A stretch of 64,000 nucleotides of DNA from Pseudomonas ovata (GTDB lineage Bacteria > Pseudomonadota > Gammaproteobacteria > Pseudomonadales > Pseudomonadaceae), in the NCBI RefSeq assembly GCF_003131185.1, contig NZ_QFFU01000003.1:299773-363772 (forward strand), given 5' to 3'. Shown one piece after another: positions 40,782 to 50,378 of the stretch (position 1 is the stretch's first letter; every line of letters starts with the position of its first letter). The translations under genes and the position numbers were made by a program. The notes beneath the pieces are model-generated. The model was not told the DNA's origin and did not search any database. It was given only the letters and a program-made list of their open reading frames with translations.

Positions 40782-42395
40782 TCACGGGGCGAAGGGTGGG
40801 GCTTCGTTGATTTCGATGATCAGCGGCCGGTCGCTCGGCGCCTGGCGCAGCAGGGCTTGCAGGTGGGCGTGGTCGCGGGCGCGTTCGGCGGCGCAGCCAA
40901 AGCCGCGGGCGATGGCCAGGAAATCCGGGGTGTAGATGTCGACGCCGATCGGGGTGATGTCGCGCCGCTCCATGTAGCGCTTGATCTCGCCGTAGCCGTG
41001 GTTATTCCACAGCAGCACGATGATCGCGACCTGCGCCTCCACCGCACTGGCCAGTTCCGGCAGGCTGAACTGGATACCGCCGTCACCCATCAGGCTGATC
41101 ACCGCCCGGCCTGGCTCGGCCAGCTTGGCGCCAATGGCCGCCGGCAGGCCGTAGCCCAGCGTGCCGTAGCCGGTCGAGGAATTGAACCAGCGGCGCGGGC
41201 CGTCCAGTTCCACCAGATGATTGCCGCTGTACACCGTCTGGGTCGAGTCGCCGACAAAGCGCGCCTCGGGCAGTACCTCCAATACGCAGTCGAACAAGCG
41301 GCGGTAATGCGCCCAGCCGCTGAACGCCTCGGCCAGTTGTGCGCGCACGGCGGCGGCCCGCTGGGCGCCAGGGCTGTCAGCCTGCGTGGCACGTTCCGGC
41401 AGTGCGGCCAGCAAGGCGCGCACGGCCAGTGCCGCATCGCTGAGGATCGCCAGCGCCGGCGCATGGTTGCGGGTCAATTGCTCGGCATCGATGTCGATGC
41501 GGATCAGTTCGCCGCCAATCCTGAAGTTGCCGTCGAACACCACGTCGTAATCGGTCTCGCCCAGTTCGGTGCCGATCGCCAGCACCACATCGGCGTCCAG
41601 CGCCAGTTGCCGCACCGGCACCAGCGACTGGTTGCTGCCCAGCAACAAGGGATGATCGCCGGGCAACAGGCCCTTGGCATTGATGGTCAGCGCGGTGGGC
41701 GCGTCCAGCCGGGCGACCAGCTCACGCACTTCGTCCAGCGCCGCCACACAGCCGCCGCCCAATAGCACCAAGGGCTGCCGCGCTGCACGCAGGCGGGCAG
41801 CGGCGTCGGCAATGGCGACCGGGTCCGGCGCCGGGCGGGTGATGACCCGGCGCGGTTGCACGCTCAGGTGTGCGGCGCTGGCGGTGATGATGTCCAGCGG
41901 CAGCTCGAGGTGCACCGGCCGGGGCCGCTGGCCGTCGAACACGGCAAAGGCCCGGGCCAGGACGGCGGGCAGTTCATCGACGCTCATCAGCGTGTGGCTG
42001 AAGGCGCTGACCCCGGCGACCATGGCGCGCTGGTTCGGCAGCTCGTGCAGGTAACCATTGCCCAGGCCCAGCCGCGGGCGCTCGTTGACGCTGGAGATCA
42101 CCAACATCGGGATCGAGTCGGCGTAGGCCTGGCCCATGGCGGTGAGAATATTGGTCATGCCGGGGCCGGTAATGATGAAGCACACCCCCGGCCGGCCACT
42201 GACCCGCGCATGACCGTCGGCCATGAAGCCCGCGCCCTGTTCATGGCGCGGGGTCACATGGCGAATACCGCTGCCCGGCAGGCCGCGATACAGCTCGACC
42301 GTGTGCACGCCGGGAATGCCGAACACGGTGTCCACTCCCCAGGCCTGCAGCTGCCTGACCAGAAACTCGCCACACGTCGATTCAGACCGGCTCAT
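40782..42395 (-). CDS. ThDP-dependent decarboxylase (AruI-like, probable 2-ketoarginine decarboxylase)
   Basis: 537 residues, acetolactate-synthase fold. The N-terminal Pyr domain has the catalytic Glu in TPRHEQGAGFMADG; a central domain follows; and the C-terminal PP domain has the ThDP motif GDGGIQF ending in NNHGYGE. The AruI family decarboxylates 5-guanidino-2-oxopentanoate to 4-guanidinobutyraldehyde. The aldehyde dehydrogenase and guanidinobutyrase in the cluster support that substrate; no arginine transaminase (aruH) is present. Start ATG overlaps the end of the ABC gene by 4 bases. Confidence 0.85.
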   Translation of the reverse strand: MSRSESTCGEFLVRQLQAWGVDTVFGIPGVHTVELYRGLPGSGIRHVTPRHEQGAGFMADGHARVSGRPGVCFIITGPGMTNILTAMGQAYADSIPMLVISSVNERPRLGLGNGYLHELPNQRAMVAGVSAFSHTLMSVDELPAVLARAFAVFDGQRPRPVHLELPLDIITASAAHLSVQPRRVITRPAPDPVAIADAAARLRAARQPLVLLGGGCVAALDEVRELVARLDAPTALTINAKGLLPGDHPLLLGSNQSLVPVRQLALDADVVLAIGTELGETDYDVVFDGNFRIGGELIRIDIDAEQLTRNHAPALAILSDAALAVRALLAALPERATQADSPGAQRAAAVRAQLAEAFSGWAHYRRLFDCVLEVLPEARFVGDSTQTVYSGNHLVELDGPRRWFNSSTGYGTLGYGLPAAIGAKLAEPGRAVISLMGDGGIQFSLPELASAVEAQVAIIVLLWNNHGYGEIKRYMERRDITPIGVDIYTPDFLAIARGFGCAAERARDHAHLQALLRQAPSDRPLIIEINEAPPFAP

Positions 42396-43909
42396 GCCAC
42401 CGCCTCCTGTTGCAAACCAATGAAGCGCTGCACGCGCGGATCGCCCTCGTGGCGGATCGCCGCCGGCGAAGCGTCGGTGACCACATGGCCGTTTTCCATG
42501 AACACGATACGGTCGGAAATCGACAGCGCGAAATCCATCTCGTGGGTAACGATCAGCATGGTCATGCCCTCGGCGGCCAGGTCGCCAATGACCTTGAGCA
42601 CATCGCCCACCAGCTCCGGGTCCAGTGCCGAGGTGGGTTCATCGAACAGCATGATGTCAGGCTCCATCGCCAGGGCGCGGGCAATCGCCACGCGCTGCTG
42701 CTGACCGCCGGACAACTGGTGCGGGTACTTGTCGGCATGCGCCAGCAGCCCCACCCGGTCGAGCAAGGCATGGCCCTTGCGGCGCAGCTCGGCGGTCTGG
42801 GCCAGGCCGTGGTAGCGCGGCGCCAGGATCACGTTGTCGAGAATGGTGCGGTGCGGGAACAGGTTGAAGTTCTGGAACACCATGCCAATGCGGCCGATGC
42901 CCTGGCGGATCACCGGCGAGTCGGGCCGCTTGCCGGCCTTGATGAAGTCCTGGCCGAACAGCACGATCTCACCCTGCTCGATGCTTTCCAGGCTATTGAT
43001 GGTGCGGATCAGCGAGGTCTTGCCGGAGCCGGACGGGCCGATGATGGAAATCACCTCGCCGGGGCGCACGTTCAGGTCGATGCCCTTGAGCACTTCGTGG
43101 TTGCCGTAGCGCTTGTGGATGTTGCGCAGTTGCAAGGCGTCGGGCTGCCCTGGTGCGGCCTGCACCCGTGGCTTGCCGACCGCCGCCGGCTGACGCAAGG
43201 CCTGGGTTTGACTAGCGTCGAGGGTCTGGGCGTTCTTGCGCGACAAGTCCAGATGCCGCTCGGCCCACTGCAACAGCCAGCCGAACAGCGTGACGATCAG
43301 CACGTAGTACACCGCCACCGCCGCCAGGGTTTCGAGCACCAGGAAGTTCTGCGCATACAGGCGCTGGCCCACCAGCAGCAATTCGCTGAGCGAGATCACC
43401 GAGACCAGCGAGGTGAGCTTGACAATGGTCACGTATTCGTTGGTCAGGGTCGGCAACGAGATGCGAATCGCCTGCGGGATGATCACCAGCCGCTGCGCGC
43501 CCAGCCCACGAATACCCAGTGCCTTGGCCGCTTCACGCTGACCCTTGAGCACCGACAGCAAACCGCCCCGGTGAATCTCGGCCATGTAGGCGGTTTCGGT
43601 CAGCACCAGCGCAATCAGCCCGGCGTAGAACGGTTGCGACAGCACGCTGCCGGCGCTCGGGAACAGCTGCGGCAGGTTGTAGACGAACACCAGCAGCACC
43701 AGCAGCGGGATGCTGCGAAACAGCCAGATGTACAGGCTGGCCGGCAGGCGCAGCCAGGCGTGGCTGGACAGCTTGGCGCTGGCCAGCACAAACCCCAGGC
43801 CCAGGCCCAGGGTCCAGGACAAGGTGCTGAGCTGCACCACCGTCAGGCAGGCCTTCCAGAAGGCCGCGACGGAGAACAGCGAGAAAAAATAGGCCCATTC
43901 GAATGCCAT
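42392..43909 (-). CDS. Amino-acid ABC transporter, fused permease and ATPase
   Basis: 505 residues combining two subunits that are usually separate. The N-terminal His/Glu/Gln/Arg/opine-type permease (about residues 1-230) has several membrane helices and the EAA-like loop REAAKALGIRGLGAQRLVIIPQA. After a hydrophilic linker (about 235-262) comes the ATPase with Walker A GPSGSGKTS, signature LSGGQQQRVAIARAL and Walker B MLFDEPTSALDPE. With the substrate-binding protein just upstream it makes a polar amino-acid importer; the guanidino context suggests arginine-like substrates. Start ATG at 43909 with GAGG upstream. Confidence 0.9.
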   Translation of the reverse strand: MAFEWAYFFSLFSVAAFWKACLTVVQLSTLSWTLGLGLGFVLASAKLSSHAWLRLPASLYIWLFRSIPLLVLLVFVYNLPQLFPSAGSVLSQPFYAGLIALVLTETAYMAEIHRGGLLSVLKGQREAAKALGIRGLGAQRLVIIPQAIRISLPTLTNEYVTIVKLTSLVSVISLSELLLVGQRLYAQNFLVLETLAAVAVYYVLIVTLFGWLLQWAERHLDLSRKNAQTLDASQTQALRQPAAVGKPRVQAAPGQPDALQLRNIHKRYGNHEVLKGIDLNVRPGEVISIIGPSGSGKTSLIRTINSLESIEQGEIVLFGQDFIKAGKRPDSPVIRQGIGRIGMVFQNFNLFPHRTILDNVILAPRYHGLAQTAELRRKGHALLDRVGLLAHADKYPHQLSGGQQQRVAIARALAMEPDIMLFDEPTSALDPELVGDVLKVIGDLAAEGMTMLIVTHEMDFALSISDRIVFMENGHVVTDASPAAIRHEGDPRVQRFIGLQQEAVA

Positions 43910-43975
43910 GATGACCTCGGTGCAACAGATGGATGGCGATCGGCCGCACGGCGATCCGTTTACCGCCGCGACCTG

Positions 43976-44134
43976 TATAGGAGCGCGCTTGCGCTTACCC
44001 GCGACCGAGTGCGCAGCAGTCGTAAAATTGTGGCGTTTCACAAATTTCTGAATGCGCTGCCAATCCTAGATCTTCAGCGCTCTCTGGATTTCTGTGAGCG
44101 CTTCGCACTCAATCGCGGGCAGAGCCCCCTCCCA
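43976..44134. repeat. REP element, divergent copy, between ABC genes
   Basis: Left arm ATAGGAGCGCGCTTGCG with CCCGCGACCGAGTGCG, right arm GCACTCAATCGCGGGCAGAG to CCCTCCCA, degenerate at the right end. It occupies most of the 254-base gap between the ABC permease-ATPase gene and the substrate-binding gene. Confidence 0.7.
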
Positions 44135-44163
44135 CAAGATCGCGTCGGCCGTGACTCAGGGGG

Positions 44164-44967
44164 TCATGCCGGTTCCAGGTTGTACTTCTTGAGCATCTCG
44201 GTGTACTCGTGGCTGTGCTTGTAGGTCTCGACCACGCCGCGCAGTTGCTCCAGCAGTTCGCTGTTGCCCTTCTTCACGTAGATGCCCAGGGTCTGTGGGT
44301 ACAGGGCCTTGTCCGAGCTGATGGTGATGCGGCCACGGGCCTTGTCGATGATCATTTTCGCGGCGGCGGAGATTTCCAGGTGCGCCTGGATATTGCCCGA
44401 CATCAAGGCCTGCGAGGCCTCGGCGGTGGTGGGGAATTCGCTGATGGCGATCTCGCCCTTGTTCTGCCTGGCACAGTAGTCGGCCGATACCGCCTTGAGC
44501 TGGTTGACCCAGTTGGTGCCCTGCTGCAGGCCGACCTTCATGCCGCACAGGTCTTCAGGCTGCTGTGGCTTGGCAGTGCTGTCGCTGCGCACCATGATCG
44601 CCGCGCCCACCTGCGCGTACGGGATGGCATCGGCCTGCTTGGTGCGCTCGTCGGTGATGTACATGCCCGAGATGATGGTGTCGAAGCGGTTGGCGTTCAG
44701 GCCCAGGATCAGGTTCGGAAAGCGCGTGTCGACAAACTCGACCTTCAGGTCACCCAATTGCTTGGCCAGCGCGGTGGACACTTCGGGGTCGAAGCCCACC
44801 ACCTTGTCGCCGTCGTAGGACTCGAAGGGCGGGTAGGAAATCTCCATGCCGACCTTGAGCGTGCCGGGGGTGGCAGTCGGGGCCGCCTGGACGCTGCCGG
44901 CGAACAGCGCCAGGCCGATCAGGGAAGTGGCAAGGCGCGAAAACGGGGTGCTTGGCATAGTCGTCAT
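44164..44967 (-). CDS. ABC transporter periplasmic amino-acid binding protein
   Basis: 267 residues with a Sec signal (FSRLATSLIGLALFAGSVQAA). The mature part is a cluster-F solute-binding protein of polar amino-acid importers: LKVGMEISYPPFESYDGDKVVGFDPEVSTALAKQLG, FDTIISGMYITDERTKQADAIPYAQ, and C-terminal KKYNLEPA. The start at 44967 is used; the ATG three codons later (44958) is nearly as plausible. It feeds the fused permease-ATPase downstream. Ligand unknown, basic or guanidino amino acid favoured by context. Confidence 0.9.
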   Translation of the reverse strand: MTTMPSTPFSRLATSLIGLALFAGSVQAAPTATPGTLKVGMEISYPPFESYDGDKVVGFDPEVSTALAKQLGDLKVEFVDTRFPNLILGLNANRFDTIISGMYITDERTKQADAIPYAQVGAAIMVRSDSTAKPQQPEDLCGMKVGLQQGTNWVNQLKAVSADYCARQNKGEIAISEFPTTAEASQALMSGNIQAHLEISAAAKMIIDKARGRITISSDKALYPQTLGIYVKKGNSELLEQLRGVVETYKHSHEYTEMLKKYNLEPA

Positions 44968-44990
44968 TCCAGATTGAGGGAAAAGGCAGG

Positions 44991-46028
44991 TCACGAAGTC
45001 ACGCTCTGGTTTTTCAGGTGCCCGAAGCTTGAAGGCTTTCTGGCGTGTTCCGGCAAGGCGATCTGCCCGTCGGCCACACGCTGGCGAAGGTACTGGTAGG
45101 TCTGCAAAGCCTGGGCCCACATGTGCTCGCCGATGGCGATGGGCGCATAGTGCTGCTCGCCATCGGCGAACTGGGGCAAGGGTTTGATCTGGGTGTGGTA
45201 GTCGCAGGCATAGAACAGCGGGAACGAATAGCGCTCGTGCCTGACCTTACGCACGCGGTGGGCGGTGGCGACGAAGGCGCCGGCGGTCATCACCTCCAGC
45301 ATGTCGCCGATATTGACCACAAAGGCGCCCTCGACCGGCGGCGCGTCGATCCATTCGCCCTGCTCGTTCATGACTTCCAGGCCCGGCTGGTCGGCCTTGA
45401 GAATGGTGAAGCACTCATAATCGGTGTGCGCGCCGATGCCCGGTGCGTCCTGGGCGTCGCCATCGAACGGGTAGTGAATCAAACGCAGCTTGGACGGCGG
45501 AAAGCGGGCCATGTCATCGAAGGCCTGCTCGTCCAGCCCCAGCGCCAGGGCAAAGCCGCGAAACAACTGGTGCCCCAAGGCAAATACCGCCTGGTAGTAA
45601 GCCTGCACCGCCGGCTTGAAACCGGGCAGCGTCGGCCAGTGGTTCGGCCCCAGCAACGGCGTGCCGGCCAGCACCAGCGGGTTATCGGCCGGCACTTCGA
45701 AGCCGATGTCAAACGCCTCTTTATGGTCCGGCTTGCCGGTGCCGTACACCTCCTCGCCTTCAGGTACAAAGCCCTTGTGGCTTTGCGAGGCGCCGATGTA
45801 GTGCTGCATCTTGGCGTCCAGCGGCTGGGCGAAATAATCCTCGGCCGCCTTGTGCAGGTTGTCGATCAGTTCGGGCGCGATGCCGTGGCCGGTGATGTAC
45901 AGAAAGCCCACATGCCGGGCCGCTTCGCCCAAGGCCTGGGCCACCGCCTGGCGGTCTTCCAGGCGTGCGCTGAACAGCCCCTGGATATCGACCACGGGGA
46001 TGTGGGTAAAAGCAGCACGTTCACTCAT
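44991..46028 (-). CDS. 2-oxoglutarate/Fe(II) dioxygenase (isopenicillin N synthase family)
   Basis: 345 residues. The N-terminal DIOX_N domain ([41 protein letters not shown]) leads into the double-stranded beta helix: His and Asp ligands in [20 protein letters not shown], distal His in ATAHRV, and 2OG-binding Arg/Ser in ERYSFPLFY. The substrate is unknown; this family includes ethylene-forming enzyme and guanidino amino-acid hydroxylases, which fits the surroundings but is not proof. Overlaps the TIM-barrel gene stop (46025-46028), so coupled. Confidence 0.87.
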   Translation of the reverse strand: MSERAAFTHIPVVDIQGLFSARLEDRQAVAQALGEAARHVGFLYITGHGIAPELIDNLHKAAEDYFAQPLDAKMQHYIGASQSHKGFVPEGEEVYGTGKPDHKEAFDIGFEVPADNPLVLAGTPLLGPNHWPTLPGFKPAVQAYYQAVFALGHQLFRGFALALGLDEQAFDDMARFPPSKLRLIHYPFDGDAQDAPGIGAHTDYECFTILKADQPGLEVMNEQGEWIDAPPVEGAFVVNIGDMLEVMTAGAFVATAHRVRKVRHERYSFPLFYACDYHTQIKPLPQFADGEQHYAPIAIGEHMWAQALQTYQYLRQRVADGQIALPEHARKPSSFGHLKNQSVTS

Positions 46029-46885
46029 GGCAACAGGCCCTCGGGGCGGTTGGAAAAAGCATTGAAATGCGCACGTTCCGTGCGGCCCATCCAGGCATTC
46101 AGGCCCCAGAGGTCGGCCACTGGCACATCGGTAAAGGGCAAGTGATGCAGGTAACCGTCAGGGCCGAATTCCGGCGTCAGCGTGGTGCCGGTAAAGCCCC
46201 GGGCCTGTTGCGAGCGCCAGATCGCTTCCCAGTGCTGCTGATGAAAGGCCAGCGCGGCGGCGTATTCCGGGGCACCGGGATGCGGCACTTGCGGGCCCTG
46301 GTCATAGCCGACCCGGGCCTGAATGTGGTGCACACGCTCGACAAAGGCGCTGAGGTCATCGGCCGGGTCGTCGAGCAGCCGCTCGCAGGTCACCACCCAG
46401 TGGCTGATGTCACTGGTGAAGCGCAGGTCCGGCACTTGCTCGATCAGTTGCAGGGTCAGCCACGGGTTGAACAGCGAACGCGCCCGGTGCGTCTCGAAGC
46501 TGCACAGCAGGCCGCTGCGCTGCGCAATCGCCAGCGCCTCACCGAAGAAATCCACCTGCTGCGCCAGCGGCCAGCGGTCGTTGCCGGCCAGCACGTTGAC
46601 GAAGCGTGGTTCCAGCTCGGCGGCCAGTTGCAGCTTGTGGGCGAAGTCCGCCAGGTGCTCGGCGGGTGTGGCCGATTGCTGCGGCAGCACCGGCGTCGAG
46701 GTGAACAGAATGGCGATGTACGGCACCCGGTCGGCGCGCAGAAACGCTGCAGCGTCCGCCCGGGTTTTCGCGTCTTCGGGAATGCGCGCTTCCAGGCCAT
46801 CGAAGCCGGCGGCGCGGGCTTCGTCCAGCGCCTGTTGCCAGGGACCGCGATAGCCCCACAGCGTACGAAAGAGTTGCAGTTGCAT
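46025..46885 (-). CDS. TIM-barrel sugar-phosphate isomerase/epimerase-like protein
   Basis: 286 residues matching the xylose isomerase-like TIM-barrel fold (AP_endonuc_2). Possible divalent-metal ligands: Glu in [13 protein letters not shown], Asp/His in [10 protein letters not shown], His in [13 protein letters not shown] and Glu near [13 protein letters not shown]. Usual substrates of the family are sugars, inositols or hydroxypyruvate; none is suggested here. Its start overlaps nothing upstream (26-base gap to the permease) and it is coupled to the oxygenase gene. Confidence 0.82.
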   Translation of the reverse strand: MQLQLFRTLWGYRGPWQQALDEARAAGFDGLEARIPEDAKTRADAAAFLRADRVPYIAILFTSTPVLPQQSATPAEHLADFAHKLQLAAELEPRFVNVLAGNDRWPLAQQVDFFGEALAIAQRSGLLCSFETHRARSLFNPWLTLQLIEQVPDLRFTSDISHWVVTCERLLDDPADDLSAFVERVHHIQARVGYDQGPQVPHPGAPEYAAALAFHQQHWEAIWRSQQARGFTGTTLTPEFGPDGYLHHLPFTDVPVADLWGLNAWMGRTERAHFNAFSNRPEGLLP

Positions 46886-46911
46886 GGCAAGACCTCACCG
46901 CCTGCGCGGGC

Positions 46912-48426
46912 TCATGAATGGGCGGTGACCACCGGGGTGGCGTTGCTCAGGGCCTTGCGACCCAGCATCGGGTGCGCGCCCTTGGGGCCGTACACCGAGG
47001 CGGGCTCCGGAAAGGTGCGCAGCAGGGTCAGGTACAGCAACGCGGCCAGGCCCAGGGTGATCGGCAGGCTGATGTCAATGCCGCCGGCCAGCTCGCCCAG
47101 TGGCCCGACGAACTGCCCCGGCAGGTTGACGAAGCACAGGCCCACCACCGCGCTGGGAATCCACGCGCCCAGGCCGCGCCAGTTCCAGCCATGATGAAAC
47201 CAGTAGCGCCCGCCGCGCTGGCCACGGGTGAACACTTGCAGGTCATCGGCGTGATAGAAGCCGCGGCGGCTGATCAGGCCCAGGATCATCACCACCATCC
47301 ACGGGCTGGTGCAGGTGATGATCAGCACCGCGAAGGTCGACACGCTCTGCACCAGGTTGAAGGTGAAGCGGCCGATGAAGATAAAGGCAATCGCCGCCAC
47401 GCCGATCAGCAGCGTGGCGCCAGCGCGGCTGAGCAGGCGCGGGAACATGCTCGACATGTCCAGCCCCGTGCCATACAGCGCCGTGGTGCCGGTCGACAGC
47501 CCGCCGATCACCGCGATCAGGCACACCGGCAGGAAGAACCAGCCCGGCGAGATCGCCAGCAGCCCGCCGACATAGTTATTGGCCTCGATGTACTGCGGCG
47601 CCTGGGTGGCCACCAGCGTGGCGGTGCACAGGCCGAACAGGAAGGGAATCAGCGTGCCGGCCTGGGCGGCCAGCACCGCAAGCATGATGCGGCGCTTGGC
47701 GGTGTCACGCGGAATGTAGCGCGACCAGTCGCCCAGGAAGGCGCCGAACGACACCGGGTTGCTCATCGCCAGCAGGGCCGCACCAATGAACGCCGCCCAG
47801 AACCCCGGCTGCGCCAGACTGACCGTGCCGGCGTAACCGGCATCGAACGGCCCGGCAAAGGCCAGGATGCCCAGCAGAAACAGCAGGCTCGACGCCCACA
47901 CCGCGATCTTGTTGACCCACAGCATGAAGCGAAAGCCGAAGATGCACACCACCAGCACCAGCACCGCGAACAGCCCATAGGCCAGCCCCAGGCTCAGGTC
48001 GGTTTCCGGCAGGCCGACCAGGCGCCGGGCGCCGCCGACCAAGGCATCACCGGAACTCCACACCGACAGCGAAAAGAACGCCACCGCCGTCAGCAGTGAC
48101 AAAAAGGAGCCGATGATGCGCCCGTGCACACCGAAATGCGCCCCGGACGACACCGCGTTGTTGGTGCCGTTAAGCGCCCCGAACAAGCCCATCGGCGCGA
48201 GGATCAACGCCCCCACCGTCACGCCCAGCACAATGGCCCAGACCCCGGCCTGGAACGACAACCCGAACAACACCGGAAAACTGCCCAGCACCGCCGTGGC
48301 AAAGGTATTGGCGCCGCCGAAGATCAGGCGAAACAGGTCAATGGGGGATGCATCGCGTTGACTGTCGGGAATCTGCTCGACCCCGAAGGTCTCGATGCGG
48401 GTTTCGGTACGCGTCGAATGGCTCAT
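46912..48426 (-). CDS. NCS1 (cytosine/purine) family permease
   Basis: 504 residues, about twelve hydrophobic helices, with the NCS1 features IFGGANTFATAVLGSFPVLFGLSFQAG at the N-terminus and SNPVSFGAFLGDWSRYIPR in the middle. The family imports nucleobases, hydantoins and related ring compounds by proton or sodium symport. A relative is encoded near gbuA in P. aeruginosa, so import of the guanidino compound or a precursor is a reasonable guess; direct substrate unknown. Separated from the NTF2-like gene by a REP doublet. Confidence 0.87.
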   Translation of the reverse strand: MSHSTRTETRIETFGVEQIPDSQRDASPIDLFRLIFGGANTFATAVLGSFPVLFGLSFQAGVWAIVLGVTVGALILAPMGLFGALNGTNNAVSSGAHFGVHGRIIGSFLSLLTAVAFFSLSVWSSGDALVGGARRLVGLPETDLSLGLAYGLFAVLVLVVCIFGFRFMLWVNKIAVWASSLLFLLGILAFAGPFDAGYAGTVSLAQPGFWAAFIGAALLAMSNPVSFGAFLGDWSRYIPRDTAKRRIMLAVLAAQAGTLIPFLFGLCTATLVATQAPQYIEANNYVGGLLAISPGWFFLPVCLIAVIGGLSTGTTALYGTGLDMSSMFPRLLSRAGATLLIGVAAIAFIFIGRFTFNLVQSVSTFAVLIITCTSPWMVVMILGLISRRGFYHADDLQVFTRGQRGGRYWFHHGWNWRGLGAWIPSAVVGLCFVNLPGQFVGPLGELAGGIDISLPITLGLAALLYLTLLRTFPEPASVYGPKGAHPMLGRKALSNATPVVTAHS

Positions 48427-48553
48427 GTGCTGCTCCAGCGCCTGTCACGGTTGTTGTAAGGCCAGCGCAGGCACGCTGACCCTTTATGGTCGCCCGTTGA
48501 CCCCGGGCGCAGGGTTGAAACTGATTCTTGTAATCCTTACCTGACACTGCACC

Positions 48554-48663
48554 TGTAGGAGCGCGCTTGCCCGCGACCGAGTGCGTAGCGCTCGCAAAAA
48601 TTGTGTGGCCGCTGAAATTTTACGACTGCTAACGCACTCGGTCGCGGGCAAGCGCGCTCCTAC
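48554..48663. repeat. REP doublet, best-preserved copy
   Basis: Nearly perfect long inverted arms: GTAGGAGCGCGCTTGCCC plus GCGACCGAGTGCG on the left, and its complement CGCACTCGGTCGC plus GGGCAAGCGCGCTCCTAC on the right, with an AT-rich centre of about 45 bases. This copy best defines the consensus of the family. Confidence 0.9.
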
Positions 48664-48677
48664 GCCCCCGCCAGCCG

Positions 48678-49067
48678 TCAACCCGGGCTGGCTACTGACA
48701 AATGCTCATGCCAGGCCAGCCAGCGGCCGCCCTCCTGCCGGAACACGATGGTCTCGCGCTCTTGCAAATGGTGTTCCTCCCCGGCCATGCGGATGTGCGT
48801 GGCCACGTCATGCACAAACACCGCCGCATCCCCCTGCACACTCACCCGGCCGTTGCTCGACTCACAACCCAGCACCGCAAACCCCTCGGCCTGCCATTGC
48901 TGCCACAGCGCCTCATACTCGGCCCGCGTGTTCAACGGCGTGGCCAGGGTGTGAAAGACAAAGCTGGCCTGCGCACTGAAGCACTCGAAATAGCGCGCCG
49001 TGTCGTTGCTGGCAAAGGCCGCCACCAGGTCCGCCGCCGCATGCAGCACCTCGGCTTCGCGGCTCAT
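48678..49067 (-). CDS. NTF2-like (SgcJ/DUF4440-type) protein
   Basis: 129 residues, cone-shaped NTF2 fold with the pattern VLHAAADLVAAFASNDTARYFECFSAQASFVFHTLATPLNTRAEYEALW and a C-terminal strand GGRWLAWHEHLSV. Proteins of this type are often isomerases, hydrolases or binding proteins; activity is not predicted. The ATG overlaps the gbuA stop (ATGA), a strong sign of shared function with guanidinobutyrase, and a homologue sits next to gbuA in P. aeruginosa as I recall. Confidence 0.8.
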   Translation of the reverse strand: MSREAEVLHAAADLVAAFASNDTARYFECFSAQASFVFHTLATPLNTRAEYEALWQQWQAEGFAVLGCESSNGRVSVQGDAAVFVHDVATHIRMAGEEHHLQERETIVFRQEGGRWLAWHEHLSVASPG

Positions 49068-50023
49068 CGGCGTACCACGCCAGGCAACACGCAGAGCATT
49101 TCGTACAGCAGGTTGGCACCCAGCAGCGAGGTGTTGCCGGTGGTGTCATACGGCGGCGACACTTCAACAAGATCGCAACCAATCAGGTCCAGCCCCTGGC
49201 AGCCGCGAATGATCTCCAGCGCCTGGATGGTGGTCAGCCCGCCGACTTCCGGCGTGCCGGTGCCTGGCGCCCAGGCCGGGTCGATGCCGTCGATGTCGAA
49301 CGACAGGTACACCGGTCCCCCGCCGACCTTCTCGCGCACCTCGGCCATCAGCGGCGTCAGCGACTTGTGCCAGCACTCCTCGGCCTGCACCACGCGAAAG
49401 CCCTGCTTGCGGCTCCAGTTGAAATCCTCGGCGGTATAGCCCTGTGCGCGCAGGCCGATCTGCACCACCCGCTCGCTGTCGAGCAGGCCCTCTTCCTGGG
49501 CACGGCGGAACGTGGTGCCGTGGGCGATTTTCTCGCCGAACATGTGATCGTTGACATCGGCATGCGCATCGATGTGCACCAGCCCGACCTTGCCGTGCTT
49601 CTTGTGAATGGCGCGCAGGATCGGCAGCGTCAGCGTGTGGTCGCCGCCCAGGGTCAGCGGCACGATGCCGTGGCCCAGGATGCGGTCATATTCCTGCTCG
49701 ATGATGCGCACCGCATCGAGCAGGTTGAAGGTATTGATCGGCACATCACCGATGTCGGCCACGTTCAGCGAATCGAACGGCGCGGCACCGGTGGCCATGT
49801 TGTAGGGACGGATCATCACCGACTCGGCGCGGATCTGCCGCGGGCCAAAACGGGTGCCGGAACGCAGGGAGGTGCCGATGTCCAGCGGAATGCCGACAAA
49901 CGCCGCATCCAGGCGGTCAAGCGCCTCGGCGGCCTGCACATGCGGCAAGCGCATCATGGTGGCGATGCCGCCGAAACGAGGCATCTCGTTGCCGCCCAAG
50001 GGCTGGTGGAAAGTCGTGTCCAC
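49064..50023 (-). CDS. gbuA: Guanidinobutyrase GbuA
   Basis: Hydrolyses 4-guanidinobutyrate to 4-aminobutyrate and urea; Mn-dependent arginase/agmatinase superfamily. 319 residues if started at the GTG at 50023, which is the length I recall for P. aeruginosa GbuA and begins VDTTFHQPLGGNEMPRFGG as that protein does; GGTGAGG lies 8 bases upstream. Two ATGs further upstream have no ribosome site. Metal motifs are GGDHT, DAHADVND and SFDIDGIDP. Near identity to the known enzyme makes the substrate assignment good. Divergent from gbuR. Confidence 0.93.
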   Translation of the reverse strand: MDTTFHQPLGGNEMPRFGGIATMMRLPHVQAAEALDRLDAAFVGIPLDIGTSLRSGTRFGPRQIRAESVMIRPYNMATGAAPFDSLNVADIGDVPINTFNLLDAVRIIEQEYDRILGHGIVPLTLGGDHTLTLPILRAIHKKHGKVGLVHIDAHADVNDHMFGEKIAHGTTFRRAQEEGLLDSERVVQIGLRAQGYTAEDFNWSRKQGFRVVQAEECWHKSLTPLMAEVREKVGGGPVYLSFDIDGIDPAWAPGTGTPEVGGLTTIQALEIIRGCQGLDLIGCDLVEVSPPYDTTGNTSLLGANLLYEMLCVLPGVVRR

Positions 50024-50378
50024 GGAGTTGGCCTCACCGGTTGTCATTGAAGTGACGGCCATACTGGTGCCCGCCGACAAACGGAAGAATCGCTGCCAAC
50101 AAATATTCAGTTCAGAGATTTCTAAACTATCCGCGGCTACACTGCGCCTGATGCCCCGTGATGCCTTAGCCAATCCAAACCCTGTGCAATAGCGGTGATC
50201 TGTAAACTCAAGGCAGCCTACAACCCCATTGACACGCTGCAATTCTCTATCCAACACAGCCTCTGTGGAAGGGGGCTCTGCCCGCGATGGCGCCACCCCA
50301 TAACCACTGCCTGTAACCCCGAACTACGCGCCACCGACCACAAGCCCCAAACTCACCACGCCTCACCCCGGAGCCCCC
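50024..50378. promoter_or_regulatory. Divergent promoter region gbuA / gbuR
   Basis: 355 bases separate gbuA from gbuR. An AT-rich stretch at about 50098-50132 (AAATATTCAGTTCAGAGATT onward) is the likely gbuA promoter and LysR binding area; no clean T-N11-A operator could be fixed. A single REP-like half (GGAAGGGGGCTCTGCCCGCG) occurs near 50268. Confidence 0.4.
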
